Below are positions 1-9,200 of a stretch of DNA of 33,508 nt, piece by piece. The notes under the pieces were generated by a model. That model did not search any database. It saw nothing but the letters and a program-made list of their open reading frames with translations, and was not told where the DNA came from. Every line of letters begins with the position of its first letter. Position 1 is the first letter of the stretch. The stretch comes from a virus. Location: the IMG/VR virus record IMGVR_UViG_3300029787_000182, positions 1-33,508 of that record. The stretch is one strand, 5' to 3'. The position numbers and the translations under genes are program-made.

Positions 1-495
1 TTTCATTTTCTTTTTGTCTGTAGATACGTATGTTGGTTTTGCAGCACCAGTTTTTGATTGTTGACCAGGATCTGCTGCTTTCTTTCTTCTTGATGCGGAT
101 TCTCTTTCAGATTTTGTCATACTAGCACGTTTAGATGATGAAACACACTTAGGTGTTCCTTCACCTGGTTCATCACTCGCACAAGTTCCACCAGTCTTTA
201 CATTCACCCATCCAGGTTTACCATCTTTAGATTTAGAACCCTTAAACCATTTATGTAGAGAACCTTCAGACATCCCGCCACCGTTTCCTCCACCGTTTCC
301 ACCATTTCCACCATTACCATTTCCACCATTACCATTTCCGTTACCATTACCATTACCATTTCCGTTACCATTAGTCTTTCCATTACTTTTTTCTGGTCTT
401 AAAAAACCACCAAAACCAATACGATATCCCGAAGGAATTGGTTTACATTTCTTATCAGTTTGACAATAATAGTATCCAGACTTACACTTTTTCAT
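1..495 (-). CDS. DUF6321-type marine phage protein, partial (3' end cut by window edge)
   Basis: Open frame of 165 codons from the ATG at 495 to the window edge with no stop, so the C-terminus is missing. It begins MKKCKSGYYYCQTDKKCK, a short three-cysteine motif, followed by PSGYRIGFGGFLRPEK. Next is an Asn-Gly linker (about residues 42-74) and a basic domain, about residues 75-160, with GSLHKWFKGSKSKDGKPGWV, two more cysteines (TGGTC, TPKC), a Ser/Lys/Arg helix and ADPGQQSKTGAAKPTY. This domain matches my memory of the DUF6321 family, common in marine phages and of unknown function. The strong positive charge would suit nucleic-acid binding, which is inference. It starts inside the gp16 gene (14-base overlap), so it probably belongs to the packaging gene group and should be followed by the large terminase gene outside the window. 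The coding call is strong because domain and linker stay in one frame. Confidence 0.85.
   Translation of the reverse strand, partial: MKKCKSGYYYCQTDKKCKPIPSGYRIGFGGFLRPEKSNGKTNGNGNGNGNGNGNGNGGNGNGGNGGNGGGNGGGMSEGSLHKWFKGSKSKDGKPGWVNVKTGGTCASDEPGEGTPKCVSSSKRASMTKSERESASRRKKAADPGQQSKTGAAKPTYVSTDKKKMK
274..372 (-). repeat. Asn-Gly coding repeat tract
   Basis: A tandem array of AATGGT/AACGGA/GGA codons encodes an Asn-Gly then Gly-Gly-Asn linker of about 33 residues. It separates the N-terminal cysteine motif from the basic C-terminal domain of the partial protein at the left edge. Such arrays are flexible spacers and are prone to length change by slippage. Confidence 0.9.
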
Positions 496-934
496 TCTTA
501 GGATTCGATGCCTCCTTATTATTTAGAATTCCTTGTTTCAACATTTTTGATAATTCGGAAGTTGATCCAACAAATAGTGCATTATTTGTTACATTATTTG
601 TAGTTTTATTGGTATCTTCATCAACTTCTTTCACCTTTTTCTGCAAATCTAGCAATTTGTCAGTAGTATCTGCAACCGATTTAATCAATTGTCCCGCAAC
701 TTCATATGCTCTTGGACTTGCAGTTTCACCAGCAACTTCCATTATACCATTAATTGCTTCCTGTCCTTTCTCAATTAATGAATATAGATTACCTCTTGTA
801 TAAGAGTAATCTTTTCCAACATCATTATTTTCAACTTTTTTAAGTTTACCTTTCTTAGAAACAACATTTTCAGGTGTTGGGATTATTTCAGACTTAATAT
901 TTAAAGCCTTATCAATAGGATCATAGTTCGTCAT
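482..934 (-). CDS. gp16: small terminase subunit, gp16-like
   Basis: A 150-aa protein, close to the 164 aa of T4 gp16. The small terminase forms a ring that recognises phage DNA and controls the large terminase motor during packaging. The central part (about residues 45-110) is predominantly helical: YTRGNLYSLIEKGQEAINGI, then SPRAYEVAGQLIKSVADTTD, then LLDLQKKVKEVDED. That layout, with a helical hairpin or coiled coil between polar tails, fits T4-type small terminases, and the wording is familiar from cyanophage homologues. Its ATG overlaps the gp15 stop (TAATG), and its 3' end overlaps the next ORF by 14 bases. Position directly after gp15 matches T4 gene order. No ATPase motif is present, as expected for this subunit. 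Confidence 0.85.
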   Translation of the reverse strand: MTNYDPIDKALNIKSEIIPTPENVVSKKGKLKKVENNDVGKDYSYTRGNLYSLIEKGQEAINGIMEVAGETASPRAYEVAGQLIKSVADTTDKLLDLQKKVKEVDEDTNKTTNNVTNNALFVGSTSELSKMLKQGILNNKEASNPKNEKV

Positions 935-1731
935 TAGATGTCAGTTTGTCGTGTAGGACTGTAAGATTTGGAATCTGAGAAAACTGCTGTAGTTTCACTA
1001 AATCCAAAGTCATCATCAGGTCCTGCATCGACAGGATCTGGAGTGACCGTATATCTCATTTCACGTTTTGCATTTCTAGTATCAGTGTCGGTAGCATAAT
1101 CAACCTGAACTTTCTTAATAAGTCCTTCAGATGATTCTGCAACAGGACCAAATAGATAAGTTTTTGCAGTAAAACCAAGAGTATAAATTAATGCTCTACG
1201 TGTTGAAAAGTCTCCTTCATAATCATCTTGAAAATTAATACTATCTAAAACTATTGGTATATCTCTTTTCTCCCCAATCGATTTTACCAAATCTACAGTT
1301 AAATTAAATGATGGTTGAAAATAAGGTAAAATTTGTTCAATAATTTGTAAAGCATCATCATTTAACTTTGCGAGTATATTTAATTCAAATCCAATATTAT
1401 ATGGAACTGGCATAAAAACTTTTTTTATATTAGTGCCATCTGATGCTTTAAATGTTTGTGTAATTCCAGTTTTTCTTGATGAATCATATGCAACATTATT
1501 CATTTCAAAAGACATTCGAGGAAGAGTAATTCCAACTGGTTTATTTAAATCTGCCTGTTGTTCTAGTCTTGCAAGAAATTTTTGTGAGGGACCATAAGCT
1601 AATGGTACTTTTAATTCACTGTAAGTATTACCTGTGCTATCATTATGACGAATATTAATTGCATTAAATAGGGTACCAAAAGAAACAATTGTCTTTCTAA
1701 CTATTTCATGGTAGTAATAAGTTCCTAACAT
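934..1731 (-). CDS. gp15: tail completion / sheath stabiliser protein gp15
   Basis: A 265-aa protein against 272 aa in T4 gp15. In T4, gp15 forms a hexameric ring capping the tail tube and sheath and joins the tail to the neck. The start, MLGTYYYHEIVRKTIVSFGT, followed by FNAINIRH and LKVPLAYGPSQKFLARLEQQ, is the typical opening of the family. The middle, PVPYNIGFELNI and QIIEQILPYFQPSFNL, is equally conserved. The C-terminal 40 residues are polar, acidic and low in complexity. The ATG shares a base with the gp14 stop (TAATG), and the stop shares a base with the gp16 ATG, so gp14-gp15-gp16 look translationally coupled. Confidence 0.93.
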   Translation of the reverse strand: MLGTYYYHEIVRKTIVSFGTLFNAINIRHNDSTGNTYSELKVPLAYGPSQKFLARLEQQADLNKPVGITLPRMSFEMNNVAYDSSRKTGITQTFKASDGTNIKKVFMPVPYNIGFELNILAKLNDDALQIIEQILPYFQPSFNLTVDLVKSIGEKRDIPIVLDSINFQDDYEGDFSTRRALIYTLGFTAKTYLFGPVAESSEGLIKKVQVDYATDTDTRNAKREMRYTVTPDPVDAGPDDDFGFSETTAVFSDSKSYSPTRQTDI

Positions 1732-3164
1732 TAGAATGTACCAAATGGATTATTTTCTGAAAAATCGATGATATCATCTGCTTCTGTTTCGATTTCATCA
1801 CTTTTATCATATTTATCAGCAAATTCTGCTGATTCTACAAAATCAACCGTGTATTGTGCGGATGATGCAGATCCAACTATAGTATCACCAGCAACAAAAG
1901 TACCGTTTGTTGTTCCTAGTTTTAATGTATTCGTTGTCACATTCCAAGATTTAACTCTTGCTGTTGCATTAGAAACTGAACCTGTAACAAGTTCATTAAA
2001 TTGATATGTTCCAATACCTGTTATTACTGGTGGAGGAGAAACTGTGGCAATTCCAGTGCCACTTGTATATCCAATACCTGCATCGGATATGAGAACTTGT
2101 GTAACGACATTGCTTGTGGCATCAATTAAAACTCTGCCTGTAGCAGTTCCTATTCCAGATATAGGACTGTTAAAGAATAAGGTTGGTGCAGTAGCATATC
2201 CACTACCACTTGATGCAATACTTACACTTTCAATACCAGCACTATTTGTAACCAATAATGCTGTTGCAGCAGCACCAACACCATACGTTGTCGATCCAAC
2301 ACCTAATATTGTAGAAGCAGCACTTACAATTGTGATCGTTGGAGTAGAAGTATATCCAGATCCTGCATTAGTCAACAGTATTTCTTTAACTGAATTCACT
2401 CCATTAATTGATGTTGTTATCGCAACAGCAGTTGCATTTACTCCACCTGCAGGTGCAGTACTAATAGCAACAGTTGGAATTTTATCATAATCATATCCAT
2501 CCTCATTTAAAAATATATTTCGAATATATCCAGTTGCAGTGGTTACACCTAATGTTGCTGTTGAACCAATTGATATAAGTTTTAGAGATGTAATATATCC
2601 TTGATCAACAAGAGCATCATCAATCTCCTCAGTTGTTGTACTAAGTTGATCCCATCCACCCACTTCGTCTTCAAGTTCAAAGAGTTCACATCTGAGTTCA
2701 TAAACGTAATTTTTACCTAACTGATAAAAGGGTTTTTCATGTTCAACAAATTTAATTTCAAAAAGTCTTCCACCTAATGGAAAGAATATTAAGTCACCTT
2801 CGTTAGGTCTACTTGTAACTTCTATCTCATCTTCAGGTAAAGATTCCAGAAATGGTGAAATAAAATCTTCAAATCTTTCTTTGGATATTGTAACTACGAG
2901 TTCATCTTTTAAACTCATACCAAATTTAGTCATAATATCACCAGCACCACCATATCCATCAAATGTGTTTACATAAGCTTCAATTGAAAAATTATCACCA
3001 AATCTTGATGATTGTACTTCCGTAAAAATATTATCCTTTTTAACTATTCTTCGAGGTAAATATTTTACTTCAACACCATAAATTTTTAATTGTTCATTAA
3101 TTAAATCTTGAACAAGTCTTTGCTCACTTTGTGTTCCTTGTAAAAAAAAGGGATTTAATGCCAT
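1731..3164 (-). CDS. gp14: neck protein gp14 with repeat insertion
   Basis: A 477-aa protein against 256 aa for T4 gp14, a neck component that joins the filled head to the tail. Residues 1-190 form a recognisable gp14 core: NPFFLQGTQSEQRLVQDLIN, GVEVKYLPRRIV, NEGDLIFFPLGGRLFEIKFV and FYQLGKNYVYELRCELFE. The C-terminus, ETEADDIIDFSENNPFGTF, is also typical of marine phage gp14. Between them, about residues 210-440, lies an insertion of GxGYxxxPxxxI modules (DGYDYDKIPTVAI, GSGYTSTPTITI, GSGYATAPTLFF, GIGYTSGTG) that explains the doubled length. The ATG has a TAGG motif 9 bases upstream and follows the gp13 stop by 5 bases. Confidence 0.92.
   Translation of the reverse strand: MALNPFFLQGTQSEQRLVQDLINEQLKIYGVEVKYLPRRIVKKDNIFTEVQSSRFGDNFSIEAYVNTFDGYGGAGDIMTKFGMSLKDELVVTISKERFEDFISPFLESLPEDEIEVTSRPNEGDLIFFPLGGRLFEIKFVEHEKPFYQLGKNYVYELRCELFELEDEVGGWDQLSTTTEEIDDALVDQGYITSLKLISIGSTATLGVTTATGYIRNIFLNEDGYDYDKIPTVAISTAPAGGVNATAVAITTSINGVNSVKEILLTNAGSGYTSTPTITIVSAASTILGVGSTTYGVGAAATALLVTNSAGIESVSIASSGSGYATAPTLFFNSPISGIGTATGRVLIDATSNVVTQVLISDAGIGYTSGTGIATVSPPPVITGIGTYQFNELVTGSVSNATARVKSWNVTTNTLKLGTTNGTFVAGDTIVGSASSAQYTVDFVESAEFADKYDKSDEIETEADDIIDFSENNPFGTF
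1845..2537 (-). repeat. GSGY-type module insertion within gp14
   Basis: This stretch codes for about residues 210-440 of gp14 and holds four spaced copies of a GxGYxxxPxxxI-type motif with Ala/Thr/Ser-rich connectors. T4 gp14 has no counterpart by length. The same motif recurs in the gp7-like giant, gp8 and the DUF4815 giant in this window. Boundaries are approximate and set by eye. Confidence 0.7.
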
Positions 3165-3169
3165 TATAA

Positions 3170-4015
3170 TTAACCTATAAAATCAAGAGGTGGCATCTCA
3201 TATTCTCTCACAATTCTCTCTCTTATCATTTCCATTTCCCTCTCTGCATCATCATATATTTGCCTTCCATTTAATTCCAACCCACCTGGCAATTTGACAC
3301 CCTGAAACTTTATAAGATTTTGTCCCCACTGTCTTTTTATAAGTGTAGTGAGATATAATTTTACAAATGGATCATTATATATTTGTGTAAATGAATCAGG
3401 ATCTAAAGCACGATAACAGTCAAGAACAATAAATGTATCTACTTCTTGCGAAGACCAGTCAATATCAAGATATAATCTGTCTTGTCTTTTATTAAATCTT
3501 ATTTGCTTATCAGTTGTGAGTAAAAAATCAATATCTTCAAGATATCTCTTAGTCATTGAATATTGGAGAAGATTTACTGAATTAAAATAATAAAGATCAT
3601 TCAAAAATAACTGATATTTAATACTAAACATTCCACCTGAAATCGAACTTGTATCAAATTTAAATATTTTCTCCACACCAATTACTGAATCTGGAACTTG
3701 AATAAAGTTAGATGTTTCATAAAAATTTGATGTAACCGTTCCTAAACCACTTATATTTGTAGAAGTTCCCGTGGTAGTTACAATTCCAACTCCAGAAGTT
3801 CCTGATGCTTTTCCTCTATCAATATCATCTTGAGTAATTTTATACTTTAAATACATTCTTTCAACACCTTCATAATTTCTTTCTTGAAAGTATTGAATAG
3901 TATCATCCAATAGATCGTCTACTTGATCGTCATCTACGTTTACTTCTAAAACTGGCGCACCTAATTTTCGAAAACAGTAGTCAATAAGTCCTTGTCTAGT
4001 ACTTGGTTTTGCCAT
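3170..4015 (-). CDS. gp13: neck protein gp13
   Basis: A 281-aa protein, similar to T4 gp13 (309 aa), which with gp14 closes the head after packaging and forms the tail attachment site. The N-terminus MAKPSTRQGLIDYCFRKLGA, followed by PVLEVNVDDDQVDDLLDD and FQERNYEGVERMYLKYKI, is the hallmark of marine T4-like gp13. The central FIQVPDSVIGVEKIFKF and the C-terminal YLTTLIKRQWGQNLIKFQGV and VKLPGGLELNGRQIYDDAE also fit. A Gly/Thr/Ser stretch at about residues 70-95 looks like a loop insertion. The ATG overlaps the stop of the fibre gene (TGATG), and gp14 follows 5 bases after its stop. Confidence 0.93.
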   Translation of the reverse strand: MAKPSTRQGLIDYCFRKLGAPVLEVNVDDDQVDDLLDDTIQYFQERNYEGVERMYLKYKITQDDIDRGKASGTSGVGIVTTTGTSTNISGLGTVTSNFYETSNFIQVPDSVIGVEKIFKFDTSSISGGMFSIKYQLFLNDLYYFNSVNLLQYSMTKRYLEDIDFLLTTDKQIRFNKRQDRLYLDIDWSSQEVDTFIVLDCYRALDPDSFTQIYNDPFVKLYLTTLIKRQWGQNLIKFQGVKLPGGLELNGRQIYDDAEREMEMIRERIVREYEMPPLDFIG

Positions 4016-5721
4016 CAGAATGAGCCTCCATCGATTGATCCAGCAGTAAGTGTTCCATCTACAAAAACATTATCAGTAAAAGTTGCTATCGCACCAAAAG
4101 TTGCAATTCCAGCACTAACAATAAGTCCACCTGTATTTATTCTTACTCCTGATCTGGCAGTAATAAGACCAACTGCATCTACATTTGTTACATCTTCATA
4201 TGTTAGAATTCCTTGTATATCTACATTTCCTGTAAATGTAGATGCAGCTGCAACAATATTACCTACATTTATATTTGGAGTTCCAGTCAGACCACCAGCA
4301 GTTCCAGATGTGTTTTGATCACCAGATATATTTACACCAGGTAAATCTATATTTGTACTACCATCAAATCCTACACCACCAATATTTCTTGCATTTGCTA
4401 GTGACGTTGCAGTTCCAGCATTTCCTGAAATATTACCAGTTATATCACCAGTTACATCACCACTTAAAGAACCCTTGAATGTAGTGGCACTTAATATTCC
4501 AGTAGATGGATTATATGTAAATCCACTATCAACCTCTAACTCCTGAGCTGTCATATTACCATCACCATCTACAAATACAGGAAATACTGTTTCATTAGCA
4601 GTACTATTGTTCCTTACTAACTCAAATAATGATAAAGAAGCAGTATTTGCATTACCACTAAATGTTGTGGCACTTACAATTCCACTATTACCATAAATGG
4701 TTACACCAGTTCCAACTTGCAAATCTGCTAAAGGATTTGTAGTTCCGATACCAACCTCACCATCTGATGTGATGCGAACTTTTTCTGCACCTGCTGTATA
4801 AAAACGCATATCAGCAGATTCTCTTTGTATTAAATTAACATCTTTATTATTACCATCAATGCTCAAACTAAATCCATCACTAGCAGTTGCACCAGTTTCA
4901 ACAGTAGTCATATGAATTCTGACTGGTTGACTACTTACACTTTCATGTATATGTACTGTTTTATGTCCAGGATTGATAGGTTGAGTTATACCTATTCCAA
5001 TATTTCCAGTATCTGCGATGCGAAGTTTTTCACTATGATCAGTTTCACCATCTCTTGATTGAATTATAAGAGTAGATTTGTAATCGGTAGAATTATTAAT
5101 AACAGAAATATTAAAAGCAGCTGCAGCAGCATTATCATTATGTGCTTGTAATCTTAGTCCTGCAAATGAATTATTTAAACTAGCATCATTTCTTATTAAT
5201 ACTATCGGTGTAGAAGATGTTGTTGGTGAATATTGAGTATTAATAGTTTTCTTTAAATTTAAATCACCATTAATATTAGTATTAGTAAATGTAGAAATAC
5301 CAGAAACATCTACATTAGCATTAATATCAACATTACCACCGTATGTAGAAATACCAGAAACATCTAATGATCCATCGAAAACCGCATCACCTTCTTTTCT
5401 GAAGATGATAGTATTTCCCGCAGGATTTCTAATAAAAACATCATCATTAAACGTTGAAACACCAGCAACATTTAAATTATCAAGTTCTGTATGACCATCT
5501 ACATCTAGACTTCCATTTGCATCTATTGCACTAGTAAAAGTTGAAATACCAGAGACATTAATATTTCCAGTAAATGTGGAAATACCAGTAACATCCAATG
5601 CTGTTACAGAAGCAATACCACCTATGACGTTTTTAGCAGTAAATGCCTCAACAGAACCACCACCCGCACTGGATAGTATTTTTACCGCATCTGCTTGACC
5701 AACTCTTACTTTTATTGGCAT
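4015..5721 (-). CDS. repetitive tail-fibre-like virion protein
   Basis: A 568-aa protein made of short beta-strand repeats. The N-terminal third carries many GISTFTG/NxDVSGIST units. A middle section, about residues 310-350, has EKVRITSDGEVGIGTTNPLA, the VGIGTxxP motif frequent in phage fibres. The C-terminal third has SGDVTGDITGNISGNAGTAT, ARNIGGVGFDGSTNIDLPGV and DAVGLITARSGVRI, all typical fibre repeats. No C-terminal peptidase S74 chaperone is visible. It lies where T4 keeps genes 11, 12 and wac (between the baseplate genes and gene 13), so a short-fibre or whisker-like role is possible, which is inference from position. It is coupled to both neighbours (TAATG upstream, TGATG downstream). 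Confidence 0.82.
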   Translation of the reverse strand: MPIKVRVGQADAVKILSSAGGGSVEAFTAKNVIGGIASVTALDVTGISTFTGNINVSGISTFTSAIDANGSLDVDGHTELDNLNVAGVSTFNDDVFIRNPAGNTIIFRKEGDAVFDGSLDVSGISTYGGNVDINANVDVSGISTFTNTNINGDLNLKKTINTQYSPTTSSTPIVLIRNDASLNNSFAGLRLQAHNDNAAAAAFNISVINNSTDYKSTLIIQSRDGETDHSEKLRIADTGNIGIGITQPINPGHKTVHIHESVSSQPVRIHMTTVETGATASDGFSLSIDGNNKDVNLIQRESADMRFYTAGAEKVRITSDGEVGIGTTNPLADLQVGTGVTIYGNSGIVSATTFSGNANTASLSLFELVRNNSTANETVFPVFVDGDGNMTAQELEVDSGFTYNPSTGILSATTFKGSLSGDVTGDITGNISGNAGTATSLANARNIGGVGFDGSTNIDLPGVNISGDQNTSGTAGGLTGTPNINVGNIVAAASTFTGNVDIQGILTYEDVTNVDAVGLITARSGVRINTGGLIVSAGIATFGAIATFTDNVFVDGTLTAGSIDGGSF

Positions 5722-6062
5722 TATCGAGTTACTCCCTCCCTTAAGAGAACTGATCCTTCAATTACTCTTGTTTTGACATTTCCTGTGTCAGTTATTATAA
5801 TATCATACACATATCGACCTGGTTTTGGTGTAGATGAACTTGCAGATGACAAAGATATTAGTATCTTTCCCTGTGCTGCATCACTCACAGCAGTTGTGAA
5901 ATCATGTTTCGAAGAACTTCCAGCATGTTTCCTAAATTGAGCTGAGACTGTAAAATTAGTTAAATCTAATGGTCCAGAATCATCACTCTCTATCAAATCA
6001 AATGTTTGACTGAAATCTGATCCTGCATTGATAACTAAATTCGAAACATATACGGCTGCCAT
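5721..6062 (-). CDS. small virion-type protein, beta-rich (113 aa)
   Basis: A 113-aa protein that starts MAAVYVSNLVINAGSDFSQT and continues with alternating strands, AQFRKHAGSSSKHDFTTAV, then KPGRYVYDIIITD and RVIEGSVLLREGVTR. The pattern is one Ig-like or BppU-N-terminal-like beta sandwich, as seen in small baseplate or fibre-attachment proteins. I know this sequence type as a conserved marine T4-like phage protein without assigned function. It precedes the fibre gene and overlaps it by one base (TAATG), so a link to fibre attachment is plausible but inferred. A near-consensus late promoter (CATAAATA) lies 27 bases before its ATG. Confidence 0.75.
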   Translation of the reverse strand: MAAVYVSNLVINAGSDFSQTFDLIESDDSGPLDLTNFTVSAQFRKHAGSSSKHDFTTAVSDAAQGKILISLSSASSSTPKPGRYVYDIIITDTGNVKTRVIEGSVLLREGVTR

Positions 6063-6088
6063 CTACTTAAAATAATATTTTCTAATTA

Positions 6089-6096
6089 TATTTATG
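6089..6096 (-). promoter_or_regulatory. possible T4-type late promoter (CATAAATA)
   Basis: On the minus strand the bases read CATAAATA, one change from the T4 late consensus TATAAATA. It spans the end of the 68-aa gene, covering its TAA stop, and lies 27 bases before the ATG of the 113-aa gene. In an AT-rich genome such a match can occur by chance, so support is moderate. Confidence 0.4.
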
Positions 6097-6298
6097 TCTT
6101 ATTATTACCATCAACTATTATTTTCAATAATGCCTTTATTTCATCAATGTCTTTTTTCATATCAGAAATCTCACGTCTTTGATTTTTTCTCAATTCAGTA
6201 GATTTAACATACTGATCATATCCGACATCATCACAATTTATAATTGCACCTGTTCTTTCATCTCTGAATAGATGTGAGTATCCTTTGACTTTAATCAT
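6092..6298 (-). CDS. conserved small phage protein (68 aa)
   Basis: A 68-aa protein starting MIKVKGYSHLFRDERTGAII, with NCDDVGYDQYVKSTELRK and a charged helix REISDMKKDIDEIKALLKII at the C-terminus with coiled-coil spacing. I recognise the layout (GYSHLxRDxxTGAIIN plus coiled coil) from small proteins in marine T4-like phages, but no function is known to me. It starts on the stop of the DUF4815 giant (TAATG), so it is probably made together with it. The coiled coil suggests oligomerisation or binding to a partner virion protein, which is inference. Confidence 0.72.
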   Translation of the reverse strand: MIKVKGYSHLFRDERTGAIINCDDVGYDQYVKSTELRKNQRREISDMKKDIDEIKALLKIIVDGNNKT

Positions 6299-9200
6299 TA
6301 CTTAACAGCAATTGCCCTCAATTCTTTAATTCTAGGTGGTTGAGCTTGATTTGTTCCCGACATTACAATTTTAATTGAAAATCCTGTAAATTCGGGTAAA
6401 TTATCTGCAGTAAATTGATATTCTTTAAATTCGTTATTCACACTTGGTGTAACTATTACATCAGATCTACCGTCATTTTTAGATTCATCAGTTACAACAA
6501 AACCGTCATTATCTGTTTTAGTGCTATTCTTAAAACCAGGAAATAATTCAAACGATTGTTCGATTTCACTTGAATCTGATCTAATTAATTTGTAAAGAAC
6601 TCTAAAGTCTGATGATTCTGGCCTAAACGCACTCAATAAAACTTTTATTGAAGTTGCTGGTTTTTTTAATAAAACTATATTTGAAATATAAATTGCATAA
6701 TGAGGATCGTCAGTAAGTGAATTTACACGTCCATCAACATCATAAGCATCTAAACTAATTGGTCTACTTATTCTATGATTGATAAATTCAGTTTCAGAAC
6801 CACTAGTTAATCTTACCATAGGAGATATATTCTCATCATTTGAATTTAGATTAAGAATAGTTGTAAATGATTTATTTGATGGTAAGTTGCTTAAGTATTG
6901 ATTTTCATTTGTCTTAGATGCCACTAATTTAACTTTATCAAATGAGTTGATATTATTAATTTGGATATTTTGGAATCCCCCATCTATAAATGATGTTTCA
7001 TTTCCACTTACACTTGTACCAGAAACAGTTCTAATTGATGCCTCTATGCCTGTTGTAGAACCATTAACACCAGTAGGAGTCAATACATCATATCGTGGAA
7101 CTATGGCACTATAGAGTATGTTCTGAGTTGCTTTTACATGTGATCCACCTAAAAATGCATCATTGGTAAATGATAATTGAGGGGCAGTAGCAGTATCAAC
7201 ATCTCTTTTTTTACCATTAGTTGCTCTGTTAAACGTTACATGATAATCATCAAGATCTATTGGAGTTGTTAATGAAAGAGATGTTCCATCGGTTGTTTCT
7301 AATCTTCTTATAGACACACCAGAAATCTCATGTTTTCTAATTATTGAATTTGGTGTATGATCTATTACAATTGTACCATCAACACCTCTTTGACTATTTC
7401 CAATATTTAATACACCTGTTCCAACAGATTCATATCCTATAATTTCACTTCCTACTTTAACGTATCCAGTATTTGCAGCACCGACTGCTATTCCCTCAAA
7501 ATTTGTAAATTGAGATGTTGATGCAACACTGATAACTGATGTTTCGGTTTTACTCAATTGTGCATTTATCACAGTTGGTTCTATGTCAGATTCAATATCA
7601 CTTATTTTTACTTTATTTGATGTAGAGTACATTCCATGATTAAATTGATCAACAAACATTACATTACCTGCATGTAATCCACCATCAAATGTGACTCCAT
7701 TAGCACGAATCTCACCTGTAGCACCCATTGCCACAGCAGTTCCAGCATCATTGAAATACTTAATTTGAGTGCCGTCTTGGAATCCATTTGAAGTATTATC
7801 CGCTTGAATATTATTTAAGAATAATGTATCAATACCATTAATACTTGCGATTGTTATTTCTGCACCATTTCCTTGATTTCCAGCACTACTTGTGACAATA
7901 CCAACAACGTCTCCAACCTGATACCCGTTTCCTTTTGCAACAAAAGTTCCATTTATACTTGATACTGCACCATTTGATGCTGTCATATTTAATCGTAAAC
8001 CAGAACCTTTACCAGTTACTGCAAATGTTTCGACATCAGAGTCACTTACATAATTTGTTCCACCCTTAGTAACACTAACGGTTAGTGCAGAACATCCAAC
8101 ACCCGTGATTACTGCGGTGCTTGTATCTTGACCTCCACAAATTTTTCGACCTGCTGTGAGGAAATTGTTAATAGTTGTATCTTGGTTTGTAGTTATACCA
8201 ATTGATCCTGTTTTTGAAAGTGTGAAAAGAGGATTGTTTATTAATCCAGTTCCATAACCATTACTTTCATCCAAATCGGGGTTATTAAAGAATACTGAAC
8301 CTGATTGTGATGTAAACTTAGCTTTATATAATTTAAAGGTAATATCTTGATGTTGATCCTCTGTCCAAAGAGCACCATTTTGTGACTTAAATATAGCACC
8401 TGCACCATACTGTGTTGTGTAAAGTATTGATGATCCAGGATCTGCTCCTGTAATTGTAGATGGATTTACGGCAACACTACCATGTCTTCCTGTCCAGACA
8501 TTATAAGCAACACTTCGTGGTGCAACTAATACAAAAGCATAAGAATTACCTGGTTCCAGATAAATTGGTTCAGGGAAAGTAAATTTGGTTGCTTTACTTG
8601 CCTGTTCTGAATCAGATTCAATCAATACAACTTCATTTCCATTTGCATCAGTGCCTTTTGGTTTAAGAGTCTTACTTCTTCCAATAATTGTGGTTGATGG
8701 TCTTGCATCTGCAATAGTTGATCTTATTTCACATCTTATTGGAGCATTAGCCACAGTATCAACTGTCGCAAAGTAAACTTCAACAGATGTTATAAAGACT
8801 CCATTTAAATCTTTATTTGCATCCTTTGCACTCGGTGCTAAAACATTACCACCGACAGTAAATGTTTGTGCAAGAGGATCATCATGCACCTTTCTCCCTC
8901 TTCTTCCTGTAATTTCGAAGTTCGTAGTATTTGTTGTAACTGTAACTGTATTTTGAAATTCTTCAATTGTACCAAAAGCACTATATTTAGTTTCCCCGTA
9001 GACTAAACCAAATTTTTGTGTTGGTTCTACATTTTCATTTGTGGGACTAGTGGTAACTTTAAAATTTTTAACACCAGATTGTATTTTAACTGGTGGTGCT
9101 GGTTGATTATGTGGATCACGAATGAAACAGGAACCAAGAACATCACCATAAGCATCAGTAATTAATCTTAAATCTTTAACATACGAAGTGGCACCACTTT

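Noticed and set aside
438-803. Long plus-strand ORFs opposite gp16, gp14, gp13, the giants and gp6.
   Set aside because: They lie antisense to recognised genes, have no ribosome sites or family motifs, and show low-complexity translations typical of shadows of AT-rich repeats.
4015-5721. The fibre protein as a CRISPR-like or DNA-level tandem repeat array.
   Set aside because: The repetition is at protein level with variable spacing and diverged codons; there are no identical direct repeats with spacers.
5721-6062. The 113-aa protein as T4 gp9 or gp11.
   Set aside because: Far too short and without their trimeric fibre-socket features; only a general beta-sandwich pattern is visible.
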